The notes: generated by a model not told the origin, from the letters alone. Positions 1 through 12,717 are shown, numbered from the stretch's first letter. The stretch: DNA of 64,000 nt from Trachythela sp. YZ-2020 (GCA_016169945.1 JADLSH010000363.1:1302001-1366000), one strand, 5' to 3'. Numbers and translations: made by a program.

Positions 1-373
1 GGACTGGACTGGACAGTTGGACTGGACAGTTGGACTCGGAAAGTTGGACTGGACAGTTGGACTGGACTGGACAGTTGGACTCGGAAAGTTGGACTGGACA
101 GTTGGACTCGGAAAGTTGGACTGGACTGGACAGTTGGACTCGGAAAGTTGGACTGGACAGTTGGACTGGATAGTTGGACTGGATAATTGGACTGGACAGT
201 TGGACTGGATAGTTGGACTCGGAAAGTTGGACTGGACAGTTGGACTGGATAATTGGACTGGATAATTGGACTGGACAGTTGGACTCGGAAAGTTGGACTG
301 GATAGTTGGACTGGATAATTGGACTGGACAGTTGGACTGGATAGTTGGACTGGACAGTTGGACTGGACAGTTG
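1..373. repeat. Minisatellite, 13-14 bp units
   Basis: Tandem array of GGACTGGACAGTT-type units mixed with GGACTCGGAAAGTT and GGACTGGATAATT variants, running from the window edge to about 373. One frame is stop-free only because the unit repeats, giving an artefactual open frame at 17-265. The array probably continues left of the window. Confidence 0.95.
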
Positions 374-1214
374 AACACATTTCTAACAATTTTGGTTTTA
401 AACAAGTAATATTTGTTCAAAAAATTCATTTCTAAATGATAAATTGTTAATTTTCAAATTTCTATAAAGAACAGAAGGGAGCCATGTTGTGTAGGCTCGC
501 TTTCGCAGATTTATTTCACTCCAGTTACAAATTGAGATTATACGACAATCAAAACATTGAGGTGCAAAACGTTACAGAATTTTTTTTTTTTAAATCAGTC
601 CAGTCGAACTGTCCAGTCCAGTCCATGTTTTGTACTATCCCGCCGGTTGTACGAAGCCGGTTTTAATAGCCTATCCGGTGGATAAATCGAAAATATCGAT
701 CAAGTCTTTACATTCATTATGTTTGCAACTACAGAAAGTGTTTTCTAATTTTGGCTTATCCACGTTTAAGCTAAGCTGCCTTCGTACAACCGGCCCCAGC
801 TGCGTTTTTATTGGTCAATTTTAATGATCCTTTATTAGGGCGTTTAGTCACGAAAGCCGGGATTTCTTGCAGGCCCTCACTCCCTATCATGACATGACGT
901 CGTACTATATCCTTGAGCGTCGAGTGGAGAGGCGAAGCTTTCTAAATTTCCGACCAAACCTTCCGACAACCCACCCCCCTCCCCATTCATAGGCATACCA
1001 GGCGGGGGAGCGGGGGGTACCTGCCCCTACAGAAAAATTGAAAGGTCGATAAGTTGGACAAATTTTCAACCCAAGTCGGGCAAAAAAGATGCTTTTTGTT
1101 AGTTAATCAACACAACGAAATCATTCACATTTACATTCATTCGAAGACTTGCTCATATACCAAGAAAGAGCCGAAGACTCGAACCATCTATATGACTCGA
1201 ACAAGTATATGTGA
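374..1214. other. Intergenic, MITE debris
   Basis: No gene seen. An inverted pair CCGGTTGTACGAAG (643-656) and its complement (780-793) marks a small MITE. Next to it, about 800-890 resembles the right half of the Mutator-like MITE found whole at 38181-38560 (shared: GGGCGTTTAGTC, CTTGCAGGCCCTCA). From about 1010 the sequence becomes similar to 12720 and 24395, so the left border of repeat unit A lies near here. Confidence 0.6.
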
Positions 1215-1420
1215 TCACCTGTGTGTGTGAGTGTGTGTGTGTCTGGGGGAGTAAGGTTGAAGTGTATGTGTGTGTCGGGGGGAGTAAGGTTGAAGTGTGT
1301 GTGTGTGTGTCGGGGGGAGTAAGGTTGAAGTGTCGGGGGGAGTAAGGTTGAAGTGTGTGTGTGTGTGTGTGTCGGGGGGAGTACGGTTGAAGTGTGTGTG
1401 TGTCCGGGGGGGGGGAGCAA
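1215..1420. repeat. (GT)n-rich VNTR downstream of METTL27 copy A
   Basis: About six repeats of a GTGTGT tract followed by CGGGGGGAGTAAGGTTGAA. Copies B (12925-12990) and C (24605-24655) have essentially one such unit, so the array expanded only in unit A. The Thr/His-rich open frames on the minus strand here (1121-1517) are by-products of the repeat. Confidence 0.9.
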
Positions 1421-1562
1421 GGTTGAATAAAAAGTCAGGCATTTTCAGTGTCAGTTGCAAAAAATGTTCTCTGCTATATATGTTCAGACTATGTAATAAA
1501 AGGCAAAAATATTTCATTGTCTAGTCATTTTATGATTTTAATATCAAATCACATTCAGGGCA

Positions 1563-4500
1563 TTACAATATCTGAAAACAGAACACCCAACAGCCATCAT
1601 CAACCGTATAGTTTTCATCATATTTTTTCTCAAGCAATTTCCACTTCTTTGCATTGCACAGTTCGTCTATTTTCGCGGCATAGCCGTAGGCCGGATCTTC
1701 CCAAACCAATCTTCGGACCGTGAAACAAACCAGGCCTCCGGGTTTTACAGGATGAACAAGATCATCGAACCCCTTGCCCTTCACATGACCATGTGTCATC
1801 ACTCCCACGCATGTGACGATATCGTACTGGTCGGCGGCCACTCCAAGTTTCTTGCACCCCTCCGATGCCATTTCCCCCTGGGCGAGTGTCGTGTATACCC
1901 CCTTCTCCTTGGCTTTAACCAACATCTCTGCACACAAGTCAACTCCGTCGATATTCTTGTAGCCTCGTTTGTTTAATTCTTGACCAACAAGCCCAGAGCC
2001 ACAGCCGAGATCAAGAATGCGTGCATCGTTGCTATACCCAAGGGCTTGGAGGTGTTTACACAGAAGCTCAACGGTTACAACTGGTGCTCCATAATTCAAA
2101 TCATCACTCAGGGTCTGAGAGTTAAAAGTAACAAAATTGAGAAATCAAGCAAAAACAGCAAAATTTTTATTGTATAGATTTAATAGTCGCAACGTAAGCT
2201 TGGGCCGCCCGTGCTTCGTTATACCAAGTATGAAAGCATGCATTGTTTTATCCCCGCTACGGCCCCTACCCATTCTGGAAGACAGATTGCCCCCAACCCT
2301 CATATATTTATCCAAACGTTGTACTACATTCATCCAAATGTTGTTTGTATATTTATCCAAACTCAATTGTAGGCCTACAAATTTTGAGACTCTTTTTAGT
2401 GGTTGAGCCGAGGGGTCCGTCACGCCAGAAATATCGTACACTCGACTGAGAAATCAGGTTCAGAAATCACTGAAAATACTATGATTTCGAAGAGTTCAGA
2501 AATAAGATGATTTCGAAATCAGAAATCACAAAAATAGTAGTGAAAGGCTTGATTAGTGGGACTGTGGGAACGAAATTATGACCTTTTTGCGTTTTTCTGA
2601 CGATATTTCATAATTTTCACGATATTCCGATTTCAAATTGCTCCAGAGTTTGAGTAAATGCTTTACAAACATTAAAATATACAAACACTGCTGTAACTGA
2701 TATCTTCCGGAAATCTTGAAATCAGTAGAAATCAAGAAATCAGCTCAGAAATCAAGAAATCAGCTCAGAAATCAAGTGATTTCGAAATCTCGTACGCTTT
2801 GGAAGGGCGTAGTGGACCCCTCGGGTTGAGCAATAATTCACCAGTTGCACCGTATGCGCCCACGTGTACTTGGCGCATGATCAAAATGTAACCCAACACC
2901 AAAAACAGCAAAGACGAACATGAACTTGCGTTACTAGTTCGTTCACTGCGCTAATTTTTACCCTGTCAACACTTTTTTCCTAATCGTGAGCGTGGCGTGA
3001 AAACCTTACTGGGACCATGCATATTCTATGCTGGGACGGTTGGAAAAGGCTGCGCGATGACAATTTAGGAATTGCCTAAAAACGATAATTTTCAATCTAG
3101 GTCGGCAAAATTTTCCGAGACAAATAGACAATCTCCAAGACAAAATTTGATTTTATTGCTTGCTTCAAGTACGTATTTATGAACAGCAATCAATGGCGAA
3201 CAAAACAGCTGACAAAACATAGGAACAATCAATTAAACAATCGAACTCCGATCGAACAGTCCATGTTGTGACAGACGGTACTTTATTAGGATAATTGCGT
3301 TAAACCTTGAAGCTTGACGATTTTGTCACCTTTGAACAATGAAACTTGGAAAAATACGCACATGTTTTGTTCACGTGTTCGCTAGGTTTCTATGTTGTAA
3401 ATGCGCATGTAAAAAGTGCATTCGCAGAAAAAATGCCGAGAGGATTTTCAAAATCTACAATATCGTTTTGCAGGTCGGCATTTAGGTCGGCATTGCCGAA
3501 TGCCGACCTGAGTTTCAAGAGCTGAATAATAAATTTCGCAATTGCGCTAGAAGTTGCGTGGTGTGAAAATAACCAATTTTCAAGTACTCAGTATCGAAAT
3601 AAAAATCCTGGTATCGCCCAGCACTACCTGTCACTATTCGACTGGTTTGGGCTGGACTTTGGACTTTCAAATTGTACTTCGTTTTATGATTTTCGCTGAT
3701 TTTGTATAATTATAGTAGGACAACTTGCCGTAATGTAGCTAATGCCAATTCATGAGCGCAATGTATCTAATACAGTAATACTTATAGACCAATATTTTTT
3801 CTATTTTCTAAACCTTTGCTTTTTATAATTTATATAAATGGTATTCAACCATATTAAGAACCAATGTTAAAATTACTTGCTTCGAATCCATTCGAATCAG
3901 TAACAGGGTAGACATTAGCCTGCGTAGCAGGCGTTCTATTTTTGGGGAGGGAGTTTTTTTGAGAGCGCGCGCTAGGTAGACATTTGCCCAACTGCCTTTA
4001 AATTTAACTGCAAAAGTAGTGGGCGGCATAGGTCGTGTATTTGATACCGCAAATCAAATTGAATATATAAACACCGTAAGCTGCCTACTACACAACTAAC
4101 AAGCGGTCCAAGCTCTGTGACTTTAAAGAAATAATGCCTAAAAAGTCTAAAAATCAAATTGACTCACTATATTATTATTAATAGGGACAGCAGGGAAAAT
4201 TTCAAATTCATAAGGGGCTCCATCAATAGGGTAGTGTGCCGATAGAGCACATTTTGGTGTTCGTTTCATTAAAATCGGTGCAGGCAAGAGAAATAGTGAA
4301 AAAAATAATGCCTAAAAATCAAATTGATTCACTATAATATATTGTCGGACTTTATACGTTACTATATATATTTACTTTATAATTACCCGCCTTTATATAT
4401 ATAACGTATTTCATCTACTATTTAATAAGATTTGGCCTAGTCCAAAGGCACTTTCACTATTTCTTGGTATCCAAACCACACACGTACAGAGCTTGGGCCG

Positions 4501-7384
4501 CTTTCACGCCACGTTTCGATTTGATTTGTTGTACATATTTGCAAACGAGTCTTTGGTCTGTTTAGAGTCGGGATGGTGTGACTATTTAGCAATCAGTATC
4601 ACGCATTTAATTATAAGTGTTTGCATAATTTAAAGACAAAGAGATTTTTGATGAGGCATGTTGAATAACCATGGACATAATTATGTCCCTCCATTTGCGC
4701 AACACTTAGCTTGTTCCAAATCGGTCGTGCGAACTTGACCCTCACTCGATTCCTTGTTGGTACGGTATTTCGAAACACGTCCGACGGCCTATGCCGCCTT
4801 CTACTACATTTACAGTTAAATTTAAAGGTAGTTGGGCAAATGCGTTCGAAGCAAGTAATTTAGAAGCAAAGCAAACTAAGCAAAGGTTTCGAAACGATAT
4901 AAATAATATTGCTCTATTACTGTATTAGATACATTGCTCTGCATTGGCATTGCCGCAAGCTCATGCATTATTGCATTTCCATTACGTTAGTACATATTTA
5001 ATACATTGCCTGTAAGCATTATAAAGTACTATTGAACATGAACTTGTGTAGTTCGTTCACTATGGCGCGTTTTTACGGTCAAAATTCAATAGTTACAAGT
5101 CGAGCGTCAATGGTTTAAATCGATCGACACTTGCTCGAAACGAACGATATAGCGATATACAAACCGACAGTCAAAATCGCCATCAATGGTTTAAACGATT
5201 CAACACTTGTCGAAAACGAACAGACCGATATGCAATCAAAAAAAAAATCAATGCATATTCAAATCGAGCAAATCGAGCATACAGCTACTGAATCGATCGT
5301 CAAACTTGGCAGCGAGCAGTGCTTTTGAAACGTAACTTCGCCGCTTTCTTTCCGAAAAATTTTCGTAATTTCGTTTCGCACTTCTCTTCTTTCTTATTTT
5401 TCCTTTTTTCCTTGTCAACCACCTTTCCACAATAATGGCTCAATCCTTTCCACAATTCACAATTCTCACACGCGCGCGCCAGACTTGCTATTTATATTTT
5501 TATTTATTCTATATTTCTATAATATAAATATATTGATGAAAAAAATAAAATAGTAAAAATAAATTTAAAAAGATCTTTTGACTTTTAAATATAAAATGTT
5601 TAGAGTATATAGACGGTGGTTATATTTTTGACTTTTAATATAAATTACTTTATAATGCGTCGCGTGCCATGTAGTAAAGTACAGTATACCCCAACCCAAG
5701 AAAAGCGAGGGGAAATGAAATGATCCCCAATGATGATTTTTCCTTTTTGGGTAGGGGTTGTGTTTGGGTTTCAATGTTCTTGCTTACCAGAATCTCAGAC
5801 AATCGCAAATCACTGGAGCAACCAACAATTTTTGTATAACCAGGCACATGCGGTGACATAGGCACACAACATGACATTGTCCTGGGGTGAGGACCCCGTC
5901 CCCGGGGGTGAGATGGCTCGTAAGCGCTGCCTGCCTCCTCTCCGGAGTAGGCGGGGAGGGGGGGAGGAGGGTTAGATGGATGGGCATAATATAGACCTGC
6001 TTGGAATGTCATAATTATGGATGGATCATGTTGTATTTCCGTAGCCCCAACAAAACTAACATATATACCAAATACCATTGCCACGATGCGCTCTTGCCTC
6101 CTCTTCTTTGTTTTTTACGCTTAATTACTCGTCAAGAAGGCCTTACTCGAATATCAAGGACTTTGTCTAATTTGAAAAAAGCAAATAAATAATTAAATTG
6201 GAATAAAACCAATATATGCATGGGGTGTGGGTGTTAATACATTAATAAAAACTTATGTAGTTGGCGTTATTGTTTTCGTGCAAATGCTGTTTCTCTTGCC
6301 AGTGGCTGTAATGTCGCAAAATCCTTTTTTTGTGGTGACTGACTTTGAACTCTCTTTGCTTCAACGTTTCGCTCAAAATAAAAGAACTTAACATACCATA
6401 ATCACGGCTAACCACCAGCGACGTTATTCGGCGAACCGAACCGTTTTGTTTTTGGACTTTATTTCAACAGCAAAGCGAACAAGAAAAACGAAAACAAAAA
6501 GGTTTAGAGGGCGAGAGGCACAAAATCAAGATTATGTGTTTATGATGTGAATATGGAATAACTTTGTTATTTGCGCACGTGTGCGCACGTGTGAATTGGT
6601 GAGGAAGCGACTATATATTGTATATTGGACAGTTTTACCAAATTTTTTTTTTTTTTTAAAAAAAAGGTTTTTTTTCAAGCGGAAGGAAATTTTTTTCAGA
6701 AATTCTGGAAGGAAATAATAGAAGTAAGGAACGTTTCAAAGATTGAAACACTGCTCGCTGCAAGTTTGACGATCGATTCGATTAAACTGCAATTCGATCG
6801 AATATGCTTTTCGTCGGTATGCTTTGATTGAATATCGTTGAACGATCGATTTTCGGTCGATGTTGATTCGGAATGTGCAGATGCATTTCGACTGTGATTT
6901 GATTTATATCTGTTCGTTCGTTTTTCGCAAGTGTTGATCGATTTTTATTGCATTGATGGCGATAACTATAGTTCACTGCGCTAATTTTACCCTGTCTACA
7001 CTTTTTCGTTAAATTGTGAGCGGTGTGGCGTGTAAAATTTACTGGAACGCCGTTCAAAAAAACTGCGCGATGAAAATTTTCAAAACTGGACTTTGGACTC
7101 GTGTGACTTTGGACTTTCAAATTCTATTTTGTTTTAGGATATTCGCTCATTTGGCATAATTATATAGTTGAAAACAACGAAAAGGAGGTTTAATGCATCG
7201 AAAGGACAACTTGCCGTCAGGTCTGCCGATGGGTCCGCCAAATATCGTGCTGATTGCTGAAAATACAAACCTTATCATAAGTGTCACTGAAATCCGCATA
7301 GAGTTTTCTGCATTCTTCTACCTCGCTTTCCACGCTTAACGCTTTAAAACCGCCATAGTACCCATCGAATTTTGCTTCGCTCAT
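1563..7384 (-). CDS. METTL27-like methyltransferase, copy A (2 exons)
   Basis: Putative class I SAM-dependent methyltransferase resembling METTL27/WBSCR27. Exon 1 is 7384-7271 (38 codons, ATG at 7384, ends ..SDTYDK, donor GTTTGT). Exon 2 is 2114-1563 (acceptor CTCAG, phase 0, stop at 1563). Predicted length is 221 residues. Visible motifs are SAM motif I LDLGCGSGLVG, the acidic strand GVDLCAEML, and KPGGLVCFTVR near the C-terminus, the last typical of METTL27. It differs from copies B and C by a two-codon deletion just before motif I (SNDARILD versus SNDMDTRILD) and many substitutions, including in exon 1 (GYYGGFKALS). The intron is about 5.2 kb and full of repeats. The substrate is unknown. 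The frame is intact, so it may be functional. Confidence 0.82.
2115..7270. repeat. Repeat-filled intron of METTL27 copy A
   Basis: No further exon recognised. At 2450-2790 there are direct repeats of CAGAAATCA / ATGATTTCGAAAT type. From 2908 comes the left arm of the large inverted-repeat element described for copies B and C, interrupted at about 3090-3524 by a GGTCGGCA-rich element ending in GAGTTTCAAGAGCTG, like the one at 40965-41508. A Mutator-like end (AGCCTGCGTAGCAGGCG) is near 3919. Element arms recur at 4500-5080 and 6969-7240. An open frame of 144 codons on the minus strand (6084-5650), Pro-rich in the middle, matches nothing I recognise and is absent from B and C. Confidence 0.6.
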
Positions 7385-9085
7385 GATTGTCCGTGTTAAT
7401 GTAAATTCTGCAAACGAGTCTTCGTCTATTTAGAGTCGGGATGGTGTGACTATTTAGCAATCAGTATCACGCCCATCACCAAACCACAACAATAAGAGCA
7501 TTCTATGCTAAATATGCATTTACATTATAAGTGGTTTGCATAATTTAAAGACAAAGAGATTTTTGTCATGTCATGTTGAATAAATGAATTATGGACATAA
7601 TTATGGTCCCTCCATTTGCGCAACACTTAATAGCTTATTACATTGATTGATCGGAATGTTTCAAATCGGATCGTGCGAACTTGACCCTCGCTCGATTCCT
7701 TGTTGGTACGTTACAATACGTTTAAAGTGGAAAACGACCTGTTTCCACTTAATCAAACGTAACGTAACGTAACCCGCTTCTATTTTGGGGGAAGATTTGC
7801 TATGCGGACGAGGAGAGAAACCAAATGTTGAAGTCATTAGTTCTAGTATTCCAACGTAGATGAATTACACTATGAATTAGCTTATAAGTATCAGCGACTA
7901 AGCTGAACACACTGTCACAAGCAGTATATACAGAAACAAATTCAATTTCTCTTCATATTAATATTTTATCCATAGTTCCGCTTACAGAAGAGTTATTCTT
8001 TCATTTCGATAGTTCTACATGTATATATACAGTATACAGTTATATATCTTCCATTTCAATTCTATTTCACATACATTAATATTTATCTTTATTTACAATT
8101 AAACTATTTCAATCTTACGATTATATTGGCTCTCCATGACGGAGGAGTTATCCGCATATTGCCTTCAACAAGACATTTCATTGGTTTAGGTATAGTAATA
8201 GGTCGAATTACTCAAAACAAAGCCCTACACTAGCCTTCCTAAATTCCAATCAGGGGAACAACTGCTGTTCAATACTGTGGCAAAATAACTGGCGGGTTTA
8301 TTGAAGGTGCGGGGAGTCGCTTCCCCTTCATGAGCCTTTTAAAACTCCCAGACAATACAGTCATCGTTTGTCACCCCCCCCCCCCCTCCATAGTGCGATT
8401 TTCTAGTCCTACACTGTAAAGTTGGTAGAAAGTGGATCTGTGGTAACTAATTTTTCTTGGTTAAAACTACCAATTGTTTTTGATCATTTTTGATCTTGTT
8501 TTTGATCGGCAAATTAATTGGTTGTTTTAACATAAAATGTTTGCAGTGTTATACCAAGCGAGATATCGAGTAGTGAGATCTCGCCCAAGAGGGATAACCC
8601 TCCATGCACAAATAAACGAAACTAATGTTTTAGTAAGAATTTGAAAAGGAACGCAGAATCACGCCTAGAGGCCTAGGTGGACCAATCCTTTGTGTAGGGT
8701 TCATATATACACCACCTTCAGCCTGACGCACGCGAGAGCTCTTGGCTGAGCTCAGAACCACGAGAGGTCGTAGTTTAGCAAGTTAGTCTGATATAAAACA
8801 TGATACATCTTTGTCTCACGTCCTCGCGAGGTAAAATTCTCGGAAAAAACCAGAGCGCACACGAGAGAATGTGGCTGATCAAACGGCCTTGCGAGCTCGT
8901 TACCTCGGCCGAGAGCACTCGTGTGCGGAAGGCTTAATAGATGGTTTCGAATACGCGAAACACCTAATCGTGAGGTAGGCACTTCAGACACTAATGTGAA
9001 GACAAACGAAGCTGTTAAGCTGTTCAAATTCATCTCTATTTTCAAACGTTACCTGACCACACAATTTCGTATTCTGCTTTGACAT
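7385..9085. other. Spacer between METTL27 A and PLEKHH tail A
   Basis: Homologous to 17746-20261 and 30227-32745 but without the foldback element present there. A poly-C tract lies at about 8375-8387. Short open frames near 8752-9045 also occur in units B and C, but they are antisense to the PLEKHH 3' untranslated region and look incidental. No gene seen. Confidence 0.5.
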
Positions 9086-9553
9086 TCAAATCAATCCAGC
9101 ACCAGGGACCATAGGCCATTCAGCGCTTTCCATGTCCCACACTTTGATATTTTTCTCCGCCGCAGCACTTGTTTTCTTCGCCGTACATGCGACATCAAAT
9201 GTCAAGCCTTGCTGGCGGACTATCGCGTTGATGTAACTTGCGATAAGCAGTGTGATCTCGAGGATCTGAGAGAGAAAAGTGGATGAGAAATAAGTCAACT
9301 TGTAGTTACGATTGTACATCAAATTATTGAAAATGTGCATGGGGCCTTTGCATGACACTTAGCATAACAATACTGCAATCTAGTCACGATCCAGTGAACG
9401 GAATGTTCCATTGTCTTTTCATTGTTTTGTAAGTCCCACTGTACTCTATGCCATCCATCTCCATGTTTTGACTTTTCTGCAAAGAGCTTGCTATAAATAT
9501 GAACACCAGTCAGAATGATTTTACACATACTGTACATAACATTGTTAAATATA

Positions 9554-9906
9554 CAGGGTGTCCCAGAAAAATGTCCCCCTTTAGAAATCACTCTTGTGCG
9601 TTATTATACCTTTGGGAATTGAATTGTACATAAACGGAGGAAGTATTTATTCGTCCAAATAACTAATCGCGACGATCGAAGCAAGTAAAACGATTTCACA
9701 AATAAATGGTTTTACGACAAATACTCGTTGCTCTGCAGTCAGTTGAATCATTCTCACTCGAACTGACGGTAAGACGAATTTGTAATTTGACATTTTTGTG
9801 TTGCTGTTCGGTTTAGAAGCTATTTTAAATTCCCAGAGGTATAACAACGCGCGTTTAACAAAAGATGAGTACTTTGTATAGGGGGACATTTTTTGGGGAC
9901 ACACTG
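9554..9906. mobile_element. Tc1/mariner-type MITE 1 (unit A only)
   Basis: Inverted ends CAGGGTGTCCCAGAAAAATG and its near-complement ending GGGGACACACTG, flanked by TA on both sides (9552-9553, 9907-9908). The same place in units B (about 20515) and C (about 33005) reads straight through, so the insertion is specific to A. Within it, no transposase frame is recognisable. Confidence 0.85.
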
Positions 9907-10073
9907 TACAGTACACTAAAATTTTAAGCACAGTTGAATAGCTATGCCTTTGCATTACACCACAAATATGTCAAAACAATGAGTGACTGGATGGCATAGA
10001 GAACAGTGGGATTTTCAAAACAATGAAAAGACAATAGTACATTCCGATCACCTAATCGTGACTGAATGCACTA

Positions 10074-10225
10074 CAGGGTGTATCATAAAAAAGTGAACCC
10101 TTTGAAATTAAATACAATAGGGTACAATAGATTATTTGAAAGAAAATGCAAATATGAAATTCAATTTCAAAATGTTCACTATTGTATTAAATTTCAAAGG
10201 GTTCACTTTTTTTTGATACACCCTG
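10074..10225. mobile_element. Tc1/mariner-type MITE 2 (unit A only)
   Basis: A 152-bp near-palindrome with arms CAGGGTGTATCATAAAAAAG and its complement, flanked by TA (10072-10073, 10226-10227). Units B and C carry the uninterrupted site GCACTATTGTTATGCC (20671 and 33148 regions), an exact empty site. Confidence 0.92.
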
Positions 10226-10814
10226 TATTGCTATGCCAAGCCTACTGTAATAGGCATGTAGCAAAAACACTCCCTATTCCTATCCCAATTTCCAGGGAAG
10301 GTGCATGAATTTCCAGAGGAGGTGCAAAAATTTCCAGGGGAGGTGCAAAACGATCCCAGGGGAGGTGCGCACCTCCCAGTATAAATAAAGTTAGTTTAGT
10401 TCAAGCTGCGGATATAAAACAGTGGTGTTGCTTACTGTTGCATTCTTACCATTTTCGCGACATCAAGAATACTAATGCATTCTTCTTCCACCGCCAACCA
10501 CACTTCTTCCAAATTTTCCGAAGCCGAATCTCGTTTTCTCGACACAATACGACGTTTCTTATAAGAAGACTTTTAAAGGATTACGATTTTGATGAAGAGA
10601 ATAATGAAGAAAGTGATAATGAATAGAAGTTAAACTCGGTCAAACGGTTTAATACGGTCCGAGCCTTTGTTAAAGAAACCATGGCTATCGAACAATAAAG
10701 CCAAAACTATAAAACGACTTTCTTATTAGAAGAAACATTTAAATTGTTGTGTGTAATTTAAATAAAATCCAACACAAAACTCTCTGTTGTTCTTTATTTA
10801 CTCTCTGTACGCAC

Positions 10815-10955
10815 GCAAAATGACGTCACACGAATACTAATTACTTCTAATCCTGTACGTACGCAAATGACGTCATATGGCGGAGAAATTACGATGGATG
10901 TACGTTGCTGACGTCATATGGCGGGAAAATACGAACACCCTATGACGTCATCACT
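10815..10955. repeat. Cluster of TGACGTCA palindromes
   Basis: Four copies of the octamer TGACGTCA (10820, 10868, 10909, 10943) sit in degenerate tandem repeats with GTACGTACGC and ATATGGCGGGAAAATACG. Unit B (22580-22675) keeps two. The octamer is the core CRE/ATF site, but here it may only be part of a transposon. Confidence 0.6.
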
Positions 10956-11029
10956 CTAAACATATCCTGAATACTAATTACTTCCGATTCCATATGGGGG
11001 GGGTTAACCTACTAATACGTTAAACGACT

Positions 11030-12098
11030 CGTTCCTTTTACAATCTGACTTAGATAATTTATCATCTTGGTCTAAGACATGGGACATGTCTTCAACGAGA
11101 CAAAGTGTAACATAGTGTCATTTACTAGAAAGCACCACCCAATTATTCAATCATATGCACTTAATGGAACCGAGCTACAAAGAGTCAACCAACAGAAGGA
11201 TCTTGGAATTCTTATAACCATCTCTATGCACTGGCAAAGTCACGTGGCTCTCAAAGGCAAACCGTACACTCGGGTACATTCGCCGTTGTTCCGCGGAAAT
11301 TGGTAGCTTAAACGCTCGTCGCACTCTCTACATCAGTCTAGTAAGATTTTCGTACGGATCCCAATTGTGAGCTCCTCAGAAAATCAAATATATAAACATG
11401 ATGGAAAGGGTACAAGGGCGTGCAACAAAATCTTTACTGAAACTACCATTTCGCACTAAAGTTTCATATCAACAGCGACTGTTAAAGCTCGATCTTTTAC
11501 CAATAACTTACTGGCTCGAAATTCTTGACTTGGTTTTATATTTTCGTACACTAAAAGGAGAAATTTTTCCCGATAACAACGGCATGGTCAAGATTAAACA
11601 ACAAACTCGTTCTACACGTCAAAATAACACTCGGACAGGTGTTCCTACGGAGATACCTCGCGCTAAAACAGTATCCTTCCAGAACAGTTTTTTGTCCGCA
11701 CAAGTAGAATTTGGAACAGTCTAACACCTGGTGAAAGGGACTTGTCTCAAAGCGCTGCTACTTTTAAATGTAGTCTCACGAGAAAATATAAGGGGCTATA
11801 CTTAGACATGTCTACGACCCGGACACCGCTATAACTTTTAAATTAAACTGCGTGAAATGTCATGTAAATAGAAATCTAGCTCACGTTCTTCAAAAACCGT
11901 GTTGTTTTTAACTTAAATGTAACCAGTGATGTAAATTAGAAATGTTCAGGGCTCATCGTAATTGGCTCCGGTGGACATTTATCCTACGAAGCTGTGATGG
12001 TAACCCAGCCATGTCTCCAGTGTATGTAGTGTCAGTAATGTAAAGTTGTATGTTAGTAATGGTAAAGTATTTTAAATAAAAAAAATTAAAAAAATTTA
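11030..12098 (+). mobile_element. LINE fragment, reverse transcriptase C-terminal part (unit A)
   Basis: 5'-truncated non-LTR retrotransposon. The order is LQSDLDNLSSWSKTWDM, then FNETKCNIVSF, LNGTELQRVNQQKDLGI, and later QGRATKSLLKLPF..LLKLDLLPITYWLEILDL, the usual layout after the catalytic part of LINE reverse transcriptase. Frameshifts break it, for example around 11088 and 11305-11400. An A-rich tail TTTAAATAAAAAAAATTAAA at about 12072 fits a LINE 3' end. Nearly identical to the copy in unit B. The LINE clade cannot be named by eye. Confidence 0.8.
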
Positions 12099-12237
12099 AC
12101 CCATTGAGCTGCAATGTCATTTTACTCTGTCTAACGCCTTTTACTTGTCAAGGGAAGGGTCTTGCACATTATTGGGAACTCTTTATCGACCGACGTACAA
12201 GCGCTGTATTTACGATCAGTTGTTTCAAATGTAAATA

Positions 12238-12717
12238 CCGTATTTATTCTAATTAACGCCAACTATCTAGTAAACGCCCCACTTCAATTAACGCCCCCTC
12301 AACCTACAGAAATTTCTATTAAACGCCTCTCTCTAATAAACGCACCCCCTCGAGAAGATAAAACGCTAAAAGTCAACGTTTCATATTTCAACGTTTTATT
12401 TCATTCACATTAACTTGACAACATGAGGTTTTTTGTAGAGCAATGACTGTTCGTACTCGAATTCAAAATGAGTATATTTATCTTTAATGCGGGTCAGTTC
12501 TTCTTGGAGAATCCTTGCAAAAGTTTTTGACTTGGTCCACCTATCGCTTCCAGTTTTCCCACAAACTTCTACTTCAACGATGTTCCTTGCGAAGCATTAA
12601 AGAAATGTTGCCACTAATCTAGTTTTTTTTATATGAACTTGTGAAATAGACGCCTCTCTCTATTAAACGCCTCTCTCTAATCCGAAGTCATTTTTTTTAT
12701 AATTAGAATAAATACGG
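12238..12717. mobile_element. TA-flanked MITE at right end of unit A
   Basis: Arms CCGTATTTATTCTAATTAA and complement, flanked by TA (12236-12237, 12718-12719). Interior made of TAAACGCC repeats. The unoccupied form of the host sequence is seen at 53398-53455 (opposite strand) in a PLEKHH intron, confirming TA duplication. The short open frame 12162-12413 is incidental. Confidence 0.85.

Larger units (their letters stand above)
9086..10557 (-). pseudogene. PLEKHH 3' fragment, tail A (FERM exons, one deleted)
   Basis: Two exons of the FERM domain of the PLEKHH gene without the rest. Exon 10557-10450 corresponds to the EEVWLAVEEE segment, and terminal exon 9265-9086 encodes ILEITLLIASYINAIV..PGAGLI plus stop. 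The 153-bp exon that should lie between them (FKYNYRSVVTFGGW) is missing. Sequence just after 10269 jumps to the equivalent of about 22076 in unit B, a deletion of about 1.2 kb. Without upstream exons or the middle exon it cannot make a FERM protein. Both remaining exons keep open frames and splice sites, so the duplication is not old. Confidence 0.88.

Noticed and set aside
17..265. Open frame of 82 codons rich in Trp, Asp and Gly
   Set aside because: Produced entirely by the minisatellite; no splice signals or non-repeat sequence.
1121..1517. Thr/His/Pro-rich open frames on the minus strand
   Set aside because: Translation of the GT-rich VNTR.
1752..1976. Plus-strand open frame opposite METTL27 exon 2, repeated in all units
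   Set aside because: Shadow of the methyltransferase exon; its conservation follows from the sense frame.
5650..6084. 144-codon Pro-rich minus-strand frame as a gene
   Set aside because: No recognisable domain, absent from units B and C, in a repeat-rich intron; not supported as a gene.
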